Shown piece after piece: positions 7,716-18,600 of a stretch of DNA of 37,160 nucleotides. Within the stretch, counting starts at the first letter, position 1. Each line of letters starts with the position of its first letter. This stretch comes from a virus. The DNA is taken from positions 1 through 37,160 of IMG/VR virus record IMGVR_UViG_3300017724_000018. One strand, given 5' to 3'. The notes beneath the pieces were generated by a model. The model worked only from the letters and a program-made list of their open reading frames with translations. It ran no database searches and was not told where the DNA came from. Position numbers and translations under genes: made by a program.

Positions 7716-10192
7716 TGGCAAGAGTACATCCATTCCAGACTAATTTTACGGCTGGTGAGTTAACACCGCTATTAGCTGGTCAAACAGATTTTAAAAAGTA
7801 CGTCAACGGCGTAGAAGAACTTGTTAATATGACAGTCTTCCCGCAGGGCGGCGCGACAAGACGTTATGGCACTAGGTATGTTGCAGAAGTAAAAAACAGC
7901 GACAGCAATATTAGATTAATACCTTTTGAATTTAACGTAACGCAAAGTTATGTTTTAGAATTAGGTGACCAATACATAAGGTTTTATAAAGATAATGGTC
8001 AAATAACACTAGCTGACCAAAACATTACTGCAATTACACAAGCAAACCCAGCCGTTGTTACGGTAACTGGTCATAACTATGTAACAGGCGATGATGTTTA
8101 CATTGCTTCAGTAGGTGGCATGTTTGCTTTAAATGGCAAAAGATACAGAATTACTGTCATTGATGCAGACACATTTTCATTAGATGGTATTAATAGCACT
8201 AGTTTGCCTGCTTACACTAGCGGGGGAATTGTAGAAAAAGTATACGAAATAGTCAGCCCTTTTTTAGAAACGCAATTGTATGATTTACAATTTACGCAAT
8301 CCGCTGATGTTATGTATATATGTAGCGGTACATTGCCACCTAAAAAATTATCACGAACAGGGCATACAACTTGGACGCTAGAAAACGCAGAATTTAAGAA
8401 TGGCCCGTTTTTAGACAAGAATACTGGTAACAGAACGCTTAGTTCAAGTTCTACTGCTATAGGCACTAATAGAAATTTAACAGCAAACAACGTAGATTTT
8501 AAAACAGAAAACGGCATACAGGGTTGGCAAGCTGGAGATATTGGGCGGCAAGTTAGAATTGGTGATGGGTATGGCGTTATTACAGCTATTACAAGCACAA
8601 CCGTAGCTAAATTTGAAGTTAAGAAAGTTATTACGTCTAACGGCAGTACAAATTGGTATTTAGGCGCATGGTCAACTATTACAGGTTTTCCAAACACCGT
8701 TAGTTTTTTTGAGCAACGATTAGTATTTGGCGGCAGTTTGTATTATCCGCAAACTATATGGGCTTCACAATCTGCAATCTATGATGATTTTGACACTGGC
8801 GATAGCAATGCGGCAGATGCGTTTATTTATACTATTGCCGCTAACAGAGTTAATTCTATTAGATGGCTTGCGCCAGCGCGTGATTTAGTCGTAGGAACGG
8901 CAGGCGGTGAATTTAAGGTAGGAAGGCCAACAGGAGAGCCTTTGAAGCCTGACAACGTGTCTATTACCCAGCAAACCACATATGGCGGTTGGACAACGCA
9001 ACCAATCCAAGTTGGTAGCACAATCTTGTTTGTGCAAAAACAGCGTAAAAAAATAAGAGAATTTACCTATAAATTTGAAGATGACGCATACGCCGCGCCT
9101 GATATGACTTTGTTGGCAGAGCATATAACTGGAACAGGCATAGTAGATGTTGATTACGCGCAAGAGCCTAATAGTGTTTATTGGGCAGTAAGAGATGATG
9201 GCATCCTTTTAGGAATGACATATCAGCGTGAAGAAGATGTTATTGCGTGGCACAGACATATTATAGGCGGGTACAATTCTTTTACTTTTGATAACACAGA
9301 TGTAACTGTAAGCGGCAGTGACCCAGACAAAGATGGATTTATTACTATAACGTCACATGGGCTTGAGACAGGCGATGAAATAGAATTTGTTCAAGGAACA
9401 TCTACAGGCGCAAAAATAAACGGATTAGTAGATAGTGAAAAATTTTTTATTGTTGTCAAAGACGCAAATTCAGTTAAATTTTCACGCACATATCAACAAG
9501 CAAAAGATGGCACAACTATACAAATTGTGTCAGCGGTTGGTACTGGACACAAAATACGACAACATGCCAAAGTAAAATCTGTAACTAGCATTTCAGAAAA
9601 CACAGAAAACCAAGTTTGGTGTTGCGTAGAAAGACGCATTAATGGCGTTAAACGAAAATTTGTAGAATATTTAGACCCATTGTTAAATATGGATAGTGGG
9701 CTTAGTGGCACAATAAACGGGTCAGCAACGATAATAACTGGTCTTGATTACCTAGAAGGTGAAGACGTACAAATTCTTATTGGTGACGCAGTTTTCCCTA
9801 ATCAAATAGTAACAAATGGTCAAATAAGCATTTCAGGATTAGCCTCGACTTCAAGCACAAAAAGTATAGAAATTGGTTTAGGATTTATTTCTAAAATAAA
9901 AACTATGCGTATTGAAGCTGGTGCGGCGGCTGGAACAGCGCAAGCAAGACCTAAGAGATTTAACGAAGTAGTTGTGCGGTTACACGAAACTGTAGGCGTA
10001 AAAATAAATGGTGACCAAGTGCCTTTTAGAACATCATCTACGCCAACAAGCCAAAGCATACCTGTTTTTACAGGTGACAAACGGGTTACAAATTTAGGTT
10101 GGGATAAAGATGGTCAGATTGTTATTGAGCAAACTCAACCTTTGCCAATGACAGTGCTAGGCATTTCTGGTACGTTGGTAACAAGTGATTAG
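7715..10192 (+). CDS. tail tubular protein B (gp12-like nozzle) with two inserted E1-FCCH-like domains
   Basis: This 825-residue protein starts with VHPFQTNFTAGELTPLLAGQ and GGATRRYGTRYVAEV, the hallmark N-terminus of podoviral nozzle proteins; six copies would close the DNA channel. Two small beta units are inserted, at about 108-180 (VTGHNYVTGDDVYIA) and about 539-614 (ITSHGLETGDEIEFV). Each carries the HG-x-x-x-GD-x-V pattern followed by FxL or FS strands, as in the unit called the second catalytic-cysteine half-domain of ubiquitin-activating E1 in domain databases. The same unit recurs many times in the 2041-residue protein at 20738, suggesting shared evolution or physical contact. Confidence 0.9.
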   Translation: MARVHPFQTNFTAGELTPLLAGQTDFKKYVNGVEELVNMTVFPQGGATRRYGTRYVAEVKNSDSNIRLIPFEFNVTQSYVLELGDQYIRFYKDNGQITLADQNITAITQANPAVVTVTGHNYVTGDDVYIASVGGMFALNGKRYRITVIDADTFSLDGINSTSLPAYTSGGIVEKVYEIVSPFLETQLYDLQFTQSADVMYICSGTLPPKKLSRTGHTTWTLENAEFKNGPFLDKNTGNRTLSSSSTAIGTNRNLTANNVDFKTENGIQGWQAGDIGRQVRIGDGYGVITAITSTTVAKFEVKKVITSNGSTNWYLGAWSTITGFPNTVSFFEQRLVFGGSLYYPQTIWASQSAIYDDFDTGDSNAADAFIYTIAANRVNSIRWLAPARDLVVGTAGGEFKVGRPTGEPLKPDNVSITQQTTYGGWTTQPIQVGSTILFVQKQRKKIREFTYKFEDDAYAAPDMTLLAEHITGTGIVDVDYAQEPNSVYWAVRDDGILLGMTYQREEDVIAWHRHIIGGYNSFTFDNTDVTVSGSDPDKDGFITITSHGLETGDEIEFVQGTSTGAKINGLVDSEKFFIVVKDANSVKFSRTYQQAKDGTTIQIVSAVGTGHKIRQHAKVKSVTSISENTENQVWCCVERRINGVKRKFVEYLDPLLNMDSGLSGTINGSATIITGLDYLEGEDVQILIGDAVFPNQIVTNGQISISGLASTSSTKSIEIGLGFISKIKTMRIEAGAAAGTAQARPKRFNEVVVRLHETVGVKINGDQVPFRTSSTPTSQSIPVFTGDKRVTNLGWDKDGQIVIEQTQPLPMTVLGISGTLVTSD

Positions 10193-10207
10193 AAAGGGAG
10201 GCATATA

Positions 10208-10660
10208 ATGGGATGGTTTGTACCAGCAATGATGGCGGCATCTACTGCTGTTACCCTTATGGGCCGAAATCAACAAAAAAAGAATATGAGGGCTGATGCC
10301 GCTTGGAAAAAATACGAAAACGAAATTAACTATCATATTCAAAGACAAAAAGAATTATCTGACCAAACAAAATTATTGTCAGAGCAACGCGCAAGTGGCG
10401 CGGCTGGTGGTTCACAATTTAGTGGTTCGCTATTGCTGGTTTCTGCTACTGACCAAGAAGAATTTGAATACGATATGATGCTATTAGCTAAAGGGTTTGC
10501 TTTAAATAACGGAGCGACAGACAGTTTGTTGCAAGGACAAATTGCGTCTACTAACTTAGCTATGCTTGGGGATGTAGCAGGCGGCGCGGCTAGTATTGGT
10601 GGTTATAACAAACAGCAAGAATTCCTTGATGCTAAATATGGCACAAAGGATGGTAAATAA
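10208..10660 (+). CDS. small internal virion (ejection) protein, gp14-like
   Basis: This 150-residue protein has a hydrophobic N-terminal helix (WFVPAMMAASTAVTLMG, 3-19), a long charged helix (about 25-65) and a small-residue C-terminal half (GGAASIGGYN). Position between the nozzle and the 665-residue core protein matches T7 gp14-type ejection proteins, which enter the outer membrane of the host during DNA delivery. GGGAGG precedes the start; the stop overlaps the next start (TAATG). Confidence 0.75.
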   Translation: MGWFVPAMMAASTAVTLMGRNQQKKNMRADAAWKKYENEINYHIQRQKELSDQTKLLSEQRASGAAGGSQFSGSLLLVSATDQEEFEYDMMLLAKGFALNNGATDSLLQGQIASTNLAMLGDVAGGAASIGGYNKQQEFLDAKYGTKDGK

Positions 10661-12657
10661 TGGCTATTACTTTACCTAGATATTCCCAAAAAAATGACAA
10701 AGTTCCTGTCATTCAGGCGGCGCGTAATACTACTCAAGCAAGCGGTGGGTTATCGGATTTAGGCAAAAGCCTAATGGTTGCTGTTGAAAGTTATGGCAAC
10801 CTGACTACCCAAGTAGATGCGGAACTAAGGCAAAGAGATTTTGAAAACACAGTTCAGCTTAACAGTATCCAAGCTGAAGGCGCGATGGCTTTAAAAATTC
10901 AGGAATATGAACAAAACGACAAATGGTCTACCGCTGGAACAGATGGCACTAATGGTTGGGAAAAAGATTTTAATAAGTTTGTAGAAAAGCAACGTGAAAC
11001 ATTTAAAAAGGCCATGAACGAACAAGAATTTGCGGCGTTTGAGCCAGCGTTACTTGCCCAAGAAATGAATGGCAGAGTTCTTGTTAGAAAACATAGGCGT
11101 GAAGCTACAATTAAACATTCGCAATATGTTATTGGCGAAGGGTTAAAAACATTTAGACAATCTGTAGAAAAAGCTGAAACTGTTGGGGGAGTTATAAATG
11201 CATGGCTTTCAGTAACAGGCGGTCAATCTGTATCCGCTCTTACAGGTAGTCAAACACAAACATACGCAAATGGCAATACTCTTACGACAAGAGCAATGCA
11301 TAGTGGTCAAACTACATCAACAGGTGTTCTTAATGCTAATTCTGTAAAAGTTGTAGGCGTAGAAACTTATAATACTATGCAAACCGAAGCAAAAGAACTG
11401 GTAAACAATAAAATCATGTTCTTGCAAGCTGGCGGGGCAAAAAAAATTCAGTCACCTGATGGTGGCATGGAAACAGATTACGCTACTATATTTAAAAATC
11501 TAAAAGACCCTGAAATAGTAATTGTAGATTTAAACGGCAAAGAAGTTACGGTTGATGACCCTATCCGAAAAACAATGATTGCTGAAATGAAAGGTTTAAT
11601 GGAAGGGCAAGTTACTAACCACAATGTTCAACAGCAAAAGAAAGGCAACAAACGATTTGAAACTTATAGTGAGCAAATTAATGGCTTGGAATTAGGCCAG
11701 ACAAAAGATGATGCTGGTAACAATTTGCCAAGTATTCTTCAAATGAAGAAAGCTATTAACGAAGACCAAGATTTAAGTGATGAGCAAAAAGATAATTTAA
11801 CTAGCGCAATTACTGCGTTGGAAAGCAATATAGCGGCGCAATTAAAAAATGGCTTAAAATCATATGAAACGCCAGAAGCAAAACAATATGAAACATTAGT
11901 CACAATATTGGCTCATGCTGGATACCTTAATACAGAAGCCGAAAACAAGGTTCTTATGCAAGGATATTCAAAAGGATTAATTAGTTCGGATAAATTAAAA
12001 GAATTAGTGAGCATAACAAAAACAAATATTGAAAAACAAACTACAATTAAAAAAGACCTCACAGATAGAGCCATTAAGATGATTACTAGAGAATTAGGTC
12101 TTAAAGGCGATATTATGGAAACTTTGCTTAAAACAAATAGAGGCGAAGTAAAAATGGATACACTTGCTGAACTATTGCGCGACCCTAGCAATCAACGTGG
12201 TTATTCCGCAATAAGCCAACTTCATTTACTTATAGCAGAAGGTGAAAAACGAGGTTTATCAGTTGAACAAATGTTAAATTCAGATGGCACAGACCCTAAT
12301 AATCTGCCTGCTAAACTTATAAAAGTTTATAAAGCAGACATGGCAGATTTAAAAGCTAACAAATTAAGATTTCAAGTAGATACCCTTGTTACAAAAAACG
12401 CCGCTGGTAAAGATGTTATAGAAGGGGGTGATGCAAGATTTAGATTTGACCAAACAGAATACTTTAATCAAATTACTAACACTGGGCGTATAGACAAACA
12501 AGTTCCTATAATGAATGACGGTGAAACTGTATCCCAATATTTAACTAGGGTAGGAAGCGTTTCATTAGGCAACAGTGCGATGCCTAAATTTATGCAAAAA
12601 GATAATATAAATGACCCAGCATTTTATAGTGTAATTATACCACAGGCTGATGAATGA
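10660..12657 (+). CDS. internal virion (ejection) core protein, gp15-like
   Basis: This 665-residue, mostly helical protein lies between the gp14-like and the giant gp16-like genes. The N-terminus has LGKSLMVAVESYGNLTTQVD, and the remainder is long charged helices without enzyme motifs, as expected for the scaffold of the trans-envelope conduit (T7 gp15). Codons overlap with the next gene by ATGA (12654-12657), so it should be made in step with its partner. Confidence 0.8.
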   Translation: MAITLPRYSQKNDKVPVIQAARNTTQASGGLSDLGKSLMVAVESYGNLTTQVDAELRQRDFENTVQLNSIQAEGAMALKIQEYEQNDKWSTAGTDGTNGWEKDFNKFVEKQRETFKKAMNEQEFAAFEPALLAQEMNGRVLVRKHRREATIKHSQYVIGEGLKTFRQSVEKAETVGGVINAWLSVTGGQSVSALTGSQTQTYANGNTLTTRAMHSGQTTSTGVLNANSVKVVGVETYNTMQTEAKELVNNKIMFLQAGGAKKIQSPDGGMETDYATIFKNLKDPEIVIVDLNGKEVTVDDPIRKTMIAEMKGLMEGQVTNHNVQQQKKGNKRFETYSEQINGLELGQTKDDAGNNLPSILQMKKAINEDQDLSDEQKDNLTSAITALESNIAAQLKNGLKSYETPEAKQYETLVTILAHAGYLNTEAENKVLMQGYSKGLISSDKLKELVSITKTNIEKQTTIKKDLTDRAIKMITRELGLKGDIMETLLKTNRGEVKMDTLAELLRDPSNQRGYSAISQLHLLIAEGEKRGLSVEQMLNSDGTDPNNLPAKLIKVYKADMADLKANKLRFQVDTLVTKNAAGKDVIEGGDARFRFDQTEYFNQITNTGRIDKQVPIMNDGETVSQYLTRVGSVSLGNSAMPKFMQKDNINDPAFYSVIIPQADE

Positions 12658-15600
12658 TAACCGCATTACAACTTAAACAAGCTGGCTTTGATGATGACAG
12701 TATTGTTGGATTTATTGAAGAACAACGCCCGTTATTGTTAAAAGCTGGTTTTTCAAATCACAAAATTAACAAAGCGTATGGTTTACAAGTTAACCATGCG
12801 GCATCTACTGATACAGGTATTCTAAATGGAAATGACGGTGACCCTCTGCATAATGGCATTCCTGTAGGGAAGCAAAGTGCTTTAACAACTCAACAAGAAG
12901 CTGTTAGTGGCAGTGCTACTACTGACACTGATGGCAGTCTTTTGCCTACTGACGAAGTTACAAAAGAAGAAGCAGAAGCTAATCTAATAACAATTGACAA
13001 AATTAATGATGATGACCGCGCAACTATTTTGCGAACTATGCAAACTTTGCAAGGCATGATTAAAGAAGAAGGCGATGTTGTTGGGCTACAAACAGATTGG
13101 TTAGCAAAACATTATCCAAATATAACCCATCAAGAAGCTAAAAAAATGAGTTCTAATGAACTTGATTTAATAGAAGCGGCTAAAACTGCGGCTAAATCAC
13201 CTTTGTATCGACCATGGAAAACTGGTGTCTATGTCCTAAACGGCAAACGATACAATAAAGAAGAATTTCAAAAGAGATTTCCTAGTGTTTTTGCACAAGA
13301 CCATGAAAAAATTGATACATCTAAAGTAGAAAAACTAGAAGTAATAAATACGATTACGACTACTGGTGAACACAGTAGAAACGTATTAACAAACATGGCA
13401 AGCCAATATAATCTGAAGCCTACTGGTATTGCAAACATTAACGAAGCGTTAAGTTTTATTACTGAATTAGAAAGTGGTGGGCGGTCTATTTACAATGACG
13501 AAGGAAACAAAACTGGTTTATTTCAATTAAGCACCGACCAAACTATTGAAGCGGCAAACGCTTTTGCAGAAATGAATTATTTTGACAATCCTGATTGGGA
13601 AGTTCCAAGTTGGGTGACGCAACTTTATGTTCACCGCGACATGACTAGGCTAATGCCAGACCAGCAACGTGCTTTAGCGTTAGCAAGAATTTTAAAAAAC
13701 GCAGGGTCAGGCAACGATATATTAAAACGTCTTGCTGACGGTGACGTTAGTGCAATTAAAGACCTTTACATAGATTTGCACAGAAATGACCAATACACAG
13801 AACGCGAAACTGGTGATGGTGGAACAATGCGTGAGCGTGTTGAAAACCCTGAACTAGATGCTCGCATTGAAGAAATAACTAAATATTTTGACACGCCAAA
13901 TTACGATTATAAAAATCCTGAAATTGCTGTTTATGCGGCAGATGGATGGATGGCAAGCACATTAGAAAGCGTTCCCGTAGTAGGTGACAAATTAGTTAGA
14001 TGGTCAGGTGGTAAAGGACACCAAAATGTTTTTACTAATGGCTACAGAATGTCAATGACAGGTAGCATTAGCGCATTTAATTCAGCCCTATTAGACGGGG
14101 AAGACCCTGCTACTGTTTATAGACGTATCTTTATGACGCAAGAACAGTCATTTGGTAAGCAAATACTACAAGATTTTACAATGCTTATGAATGATGTGCC
14201 ATGGTATGCGGCTGTTGGTGGAGCATGTTTTGCGGCTGGTGCGGCAACGGTTGGTACGGCAGGCGTAGCAGGCGCGGCTTTGCCAGTAGTTTGTGGTGGT
14301 GCGGCTATGTCATTGCCTGACGGTATTCGTGACGCATATTCAAGAGCATTGCAAAACAATGAAGTTGATAACTTAGATGATTTCTTTGAACAGTATTTTG
14401 ATATTAAAACTGCTAAAGTTATGGGTAAATCAGCGGCAGTTGGTTCTGTTACGGTTGGAACAGGATTAGCTGTTAGGAAAGTTACAGAAAGCACAATTGC
14501 TAGATTAGGCGCAGAAACAGTAGCAATGACTACAATGGCTTCTGTATTAGAAGGCCAAGTGCCAACATTAAAAGATTTTGCACATAGCGCAATTTTGATT
14601 GGTGGTGTTCATACCACATTTAAATTGGCTGGAAAATCAAAGGGCGTATATGACATTTTGCATGTCTTGTATAACAAATACGCTATTCACCCAGCAGATG
14701 TAAATAAACTGGCTGAAATGAACCCAACTTTTAGGGAGCAAATTATAAATGGTGAAGTGCCAACATTAATTACAGATACCGCCAAAAATATACAAGAACA
14801 GATGCATAAAAAAGCTGGCATTGAACCTATTTTAGAGCCTGAATTTAAAATAAATCAGCCTGTAGAAACATCTGTAGCTGGCATGGAATTTGGCACAGTT
14901 ATTGGTCACAAAGTAATTGGCGATAAAACTATTTTAGAAGTTAGGGATGCGTCAGGAAATGTTAAGAACGTACAAGAAAGCCAAGTTCGCCCTATTGCTA
15001 AAGACCCTATAGTAGTAAAGGTAGCAGAAAACGGTAAGATTGAAGTAACCCGTCCTATTGAACACCCCATTGCAGAAGCGCAACGAACTAAAAAAGCCTC
15101 AATAGATTGGGAAGTTTACGAAACCCGTAAAAGACCAGAAGCAAAACCTGATGAAGCTGTTACAAAAACAGAAAAAATAGCTGATGTTGTGCCATTAAGA
15201 ATAAAATCTGGTGGTAAAGACAATGCAGTTTCTAATGGCGTTGTGTCAGTAGTTGGAAAATATTACCCAGCTATAGCCAAGAAATTAAACAGCATGACAA
15301 AAAATGCTTCTAATAAATTAATTGCGGCGGCATCAAAAACAGACGTTCTTATTAAAGCAAATGGCGGCAAGCCATTTAAAGGAACTAGCGTTTCTATTAA
15401 AATAATAGGAGCAATCAAAGCTGGTGGAGAATTTGGTGCTAAGACAGACCAAGTAGTTATAAAAATTGGCAAAGATATAATTAACGTAAGTAAAGATGCA
15501 TACGAAGCTATGCGTAATTACGAAAATGAAGGTGGCAGGCAAGCTAGTCCTAAGATTGTAGGACAAGGCGATACGGTTTTATTTATCAATCCAAAAACAA

Positions 15601-18600
15601 ATAAAATCATGGCTACTTTAAAAGGCGAAAAAACAACAGGAAAAGCTAGAGAGCAAGCTGAAGGTTTTGATAGGTCTTCAGGTGCGTACTATGATAGGCA
15701 AAATGCGTCTAGGGGGGATGCCCCGTGGCAAATGCCTAAAGAACGCTATCATGGCGAAAAACGCGCAGTTCTGCCTGAAGGTGACAATCCTTTTTTCCAA
15801 TTATTTAATGCCGCAAAAGGCGTTGATATGATGGATTTAGTTGCATTAGTTAGAGGCCATTTAAAAAACGCGCCTGCAATGGAAGGTATGCCAGCAAGAA
15901 ACAGAGGATATTTTCGCAGTGGTGGCGGCAGAAACCCTAAGATTGGTATTAACAGAGCGTTAGCAAAAGACCCTGAAGGTTTCATAATGACTATGGCACA
16001 TGAAATAGGCCATATGCTCGACTACATTGCTAAAGATGGCAATACCATGAAACGTGGAAACATCTTAGGTTCATTAGCCAGTATGAAAGGCTACATGAAT
16101 AAATGGATTGATGGCAAAAATGACGGTGCAAAGTCTTTTAGTCAAAAAGAAATAAATGCTTTTAGGAAAGAAGCAGAGATTGAAGCGGCTAAGAATGAGC
16201 CTAAAATAGACGAAAGCATTAATAAGATTGCTGATGAAACTGGCGCAAAGATTACGCCACAAACAATCTTAGACATATTTCAAAAGACTGACGCAAGAAA
16301 TTTTATACCAGAAGAATTTTACAATGCATTTGCTAAATTAAGTAACGCATTAAAAAAACAAGTGGTTAGGGATGCCGCTAAAGGAATGTTAAGCGGTGAC
16401 CTAAAAAGGTTAGCTGACAAAATTAATGCAAAACCCGCAGAAGGAACAAAAGCAGAGCCTTTAAGTTCAGATGCTACAAAACGTGCAGAACAAATTTTTG
16501 CAGAGAAATTCCAAAAGGCTTTAAAGGAAAGAGGTCTTGTAGATAAGGAATGGGTAATTGCAGAATTAAAAGCTATGTCACAACTATGGAAGCCTTTTGA
16601 ACGAGTAGAAGGTAGCAAATATACACAGTATCGTGACAGCCCTAGAGAATTGATGGCTGACTTTATAATGGCATGGTTACTGCGTCCAGATTGGGTTAAG
16701 CAACATGCGCCTGTAACATGGGAAACTTGGGCATATCATATAGCTAAAAAGCCTAAATTAATAGAACAATGGGCAGAAATACAAAATCAGCTTATTGCTG
16801 GTAATGATGCACGATTTTCGGCAGGCGTTAAATCTATTTTAGATATGTTTGACAGGGGAGAGGCCCAAAAGACAAAAGCCCTTGAAGGCGAAAAAGCTAC
16901 GTTAAGAGGTAGGAAAAACCTACAAGTTGAGCAAACTGGATACGAAATTATAGACCAATTTAATTGGATATATAGAAGATTACAGGGCAAAGATACTGGA
17001 ACAATTCGACCAAGGTGGCATAGCGAACAAGCTAAAGAATTAAACATTACATTAGAAAACTTTCGATACCGTCATGCTAACCTGAAGCATTACAATGACC
17101 AAATTACAAGGAAGGTAGTTCGTAAACTAGAAGGTATGGATTTAAATTATAAACATTTAGCTTTGTTTATGTATTTGAGAAACATATCTGAAAGTAGCCA
17201 GCGTGACGGTGTAGCAAACCCGTTAGGTGTTATGAAGCTGACACCTGAACTTAAAGCAATATTGCAAGAAAACGGCCAGCGTTCCGCGCAAGATATGCTG
17301 ACATTTTTTGAAACCAAACACCCACAATTGCGTGAAATAGCAAATGAATTTAGCGCAATCAGACAAAGGTTGGTTATACCTGTTCTTAAAGCAAGCAAGA
17401 TGTTTGATGCTGAAACAATGAGGAAAATTGAAGAAAACCCAGAGTATGTAACATTTAGCGTTGTAGACAATATGGTTCAGCGTATTGAAAAATTTGGCGA
17501 AACTGGCGTGGCAACTACAAAAGTTGCTAAGACAAAAGGTACGCTAGGCGAAATTGATAATGTTTTTATGGCAACTATAGAAAAAGACATGCGTTTGCTT
17601 GGGGAGGCAAAGAAAAATAAAACTATTATTGAAATGGTTGCATGGATAAAAACCAACAAATCTTGGATGGAAACATTTAATGGTTTGCGTGACAAAGCAG
17701 GCAATACAATTAAAGAAGATGTAATTGTTTTCCCTAAATATAGAGGCAATAATTACGGATATGACAGCCCGAAAGCTGGCATGAAAGCACTTAACTACAT
17801 GGAGAATGGAAAACAGAAAGTTGTTCATTTGCCAGAAAATTTAGTTGATGCATTTTTCCATAATCCTTTAGGAAATTACATGATGATAAGGATATTGGAA
17901 GCCAGCGCATTACCATTTAAGAAAATGTTTACAGAATATAACCCTGCTTTTTGGGGTGTAAATATGTTTAGAGACACAATTAGGTCTGTAAGAAATTTAG
18001 AAGGCGCAAGGATGATTGACCCATTAGGGAAAAATATCAAAACAGATTTACTGAAGTTTGATAGGTCATTTCTTAAATATATGTTTAAAGCGTTTTCGCC
18101 AGCGGCTAAATCAATCTTTGGTGACGGAACACAACTTACAAGGTTTATGGAAGAAAATGGTTTTCTGATTTCTATGGAAGACGGTTACCGTGGACAATCT
18201 GGTGCTATGGCTAGATTGCGTAATATGAACCAAGATGATTATGCAATTGAGCGTTTGTTAAGAAAACATAACCAGCAAGGCAATTTTGTTGAGCAAGTTT
18301 ACAATAAAAGTTTTGGCATGTTATTCAATGCTCTTGGTAATACCGCCCGTGTAGCAGAGCGTGTACCTAAAATTGCGGGTGCTATGTATTTGCGCGACCA
18401 AGTTGCGGCAGGCAATTTAAAGATGTCTGTTGGCGAACAAATGTTGCGTGTTCAAACAGAAGTTGGGTCACCAAGTTTCTTGCGTACAGGTAGAGTTCAT
18501 GCGCTAACAAACAACATATTAATGTATAGTAATGCCGCTAACCAAGGCTGGCGTGGGGATTTAGTGCGTCTTAAAGAAGCACCTAAAAGCGTTATAGGTA

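Noticed and set aside
14117-14494. 125-residue leftward frame inside the giant ejection gene
   Set aside because: Its composition is the complement of the small-residue membrane-like stretch; a shadow frame.
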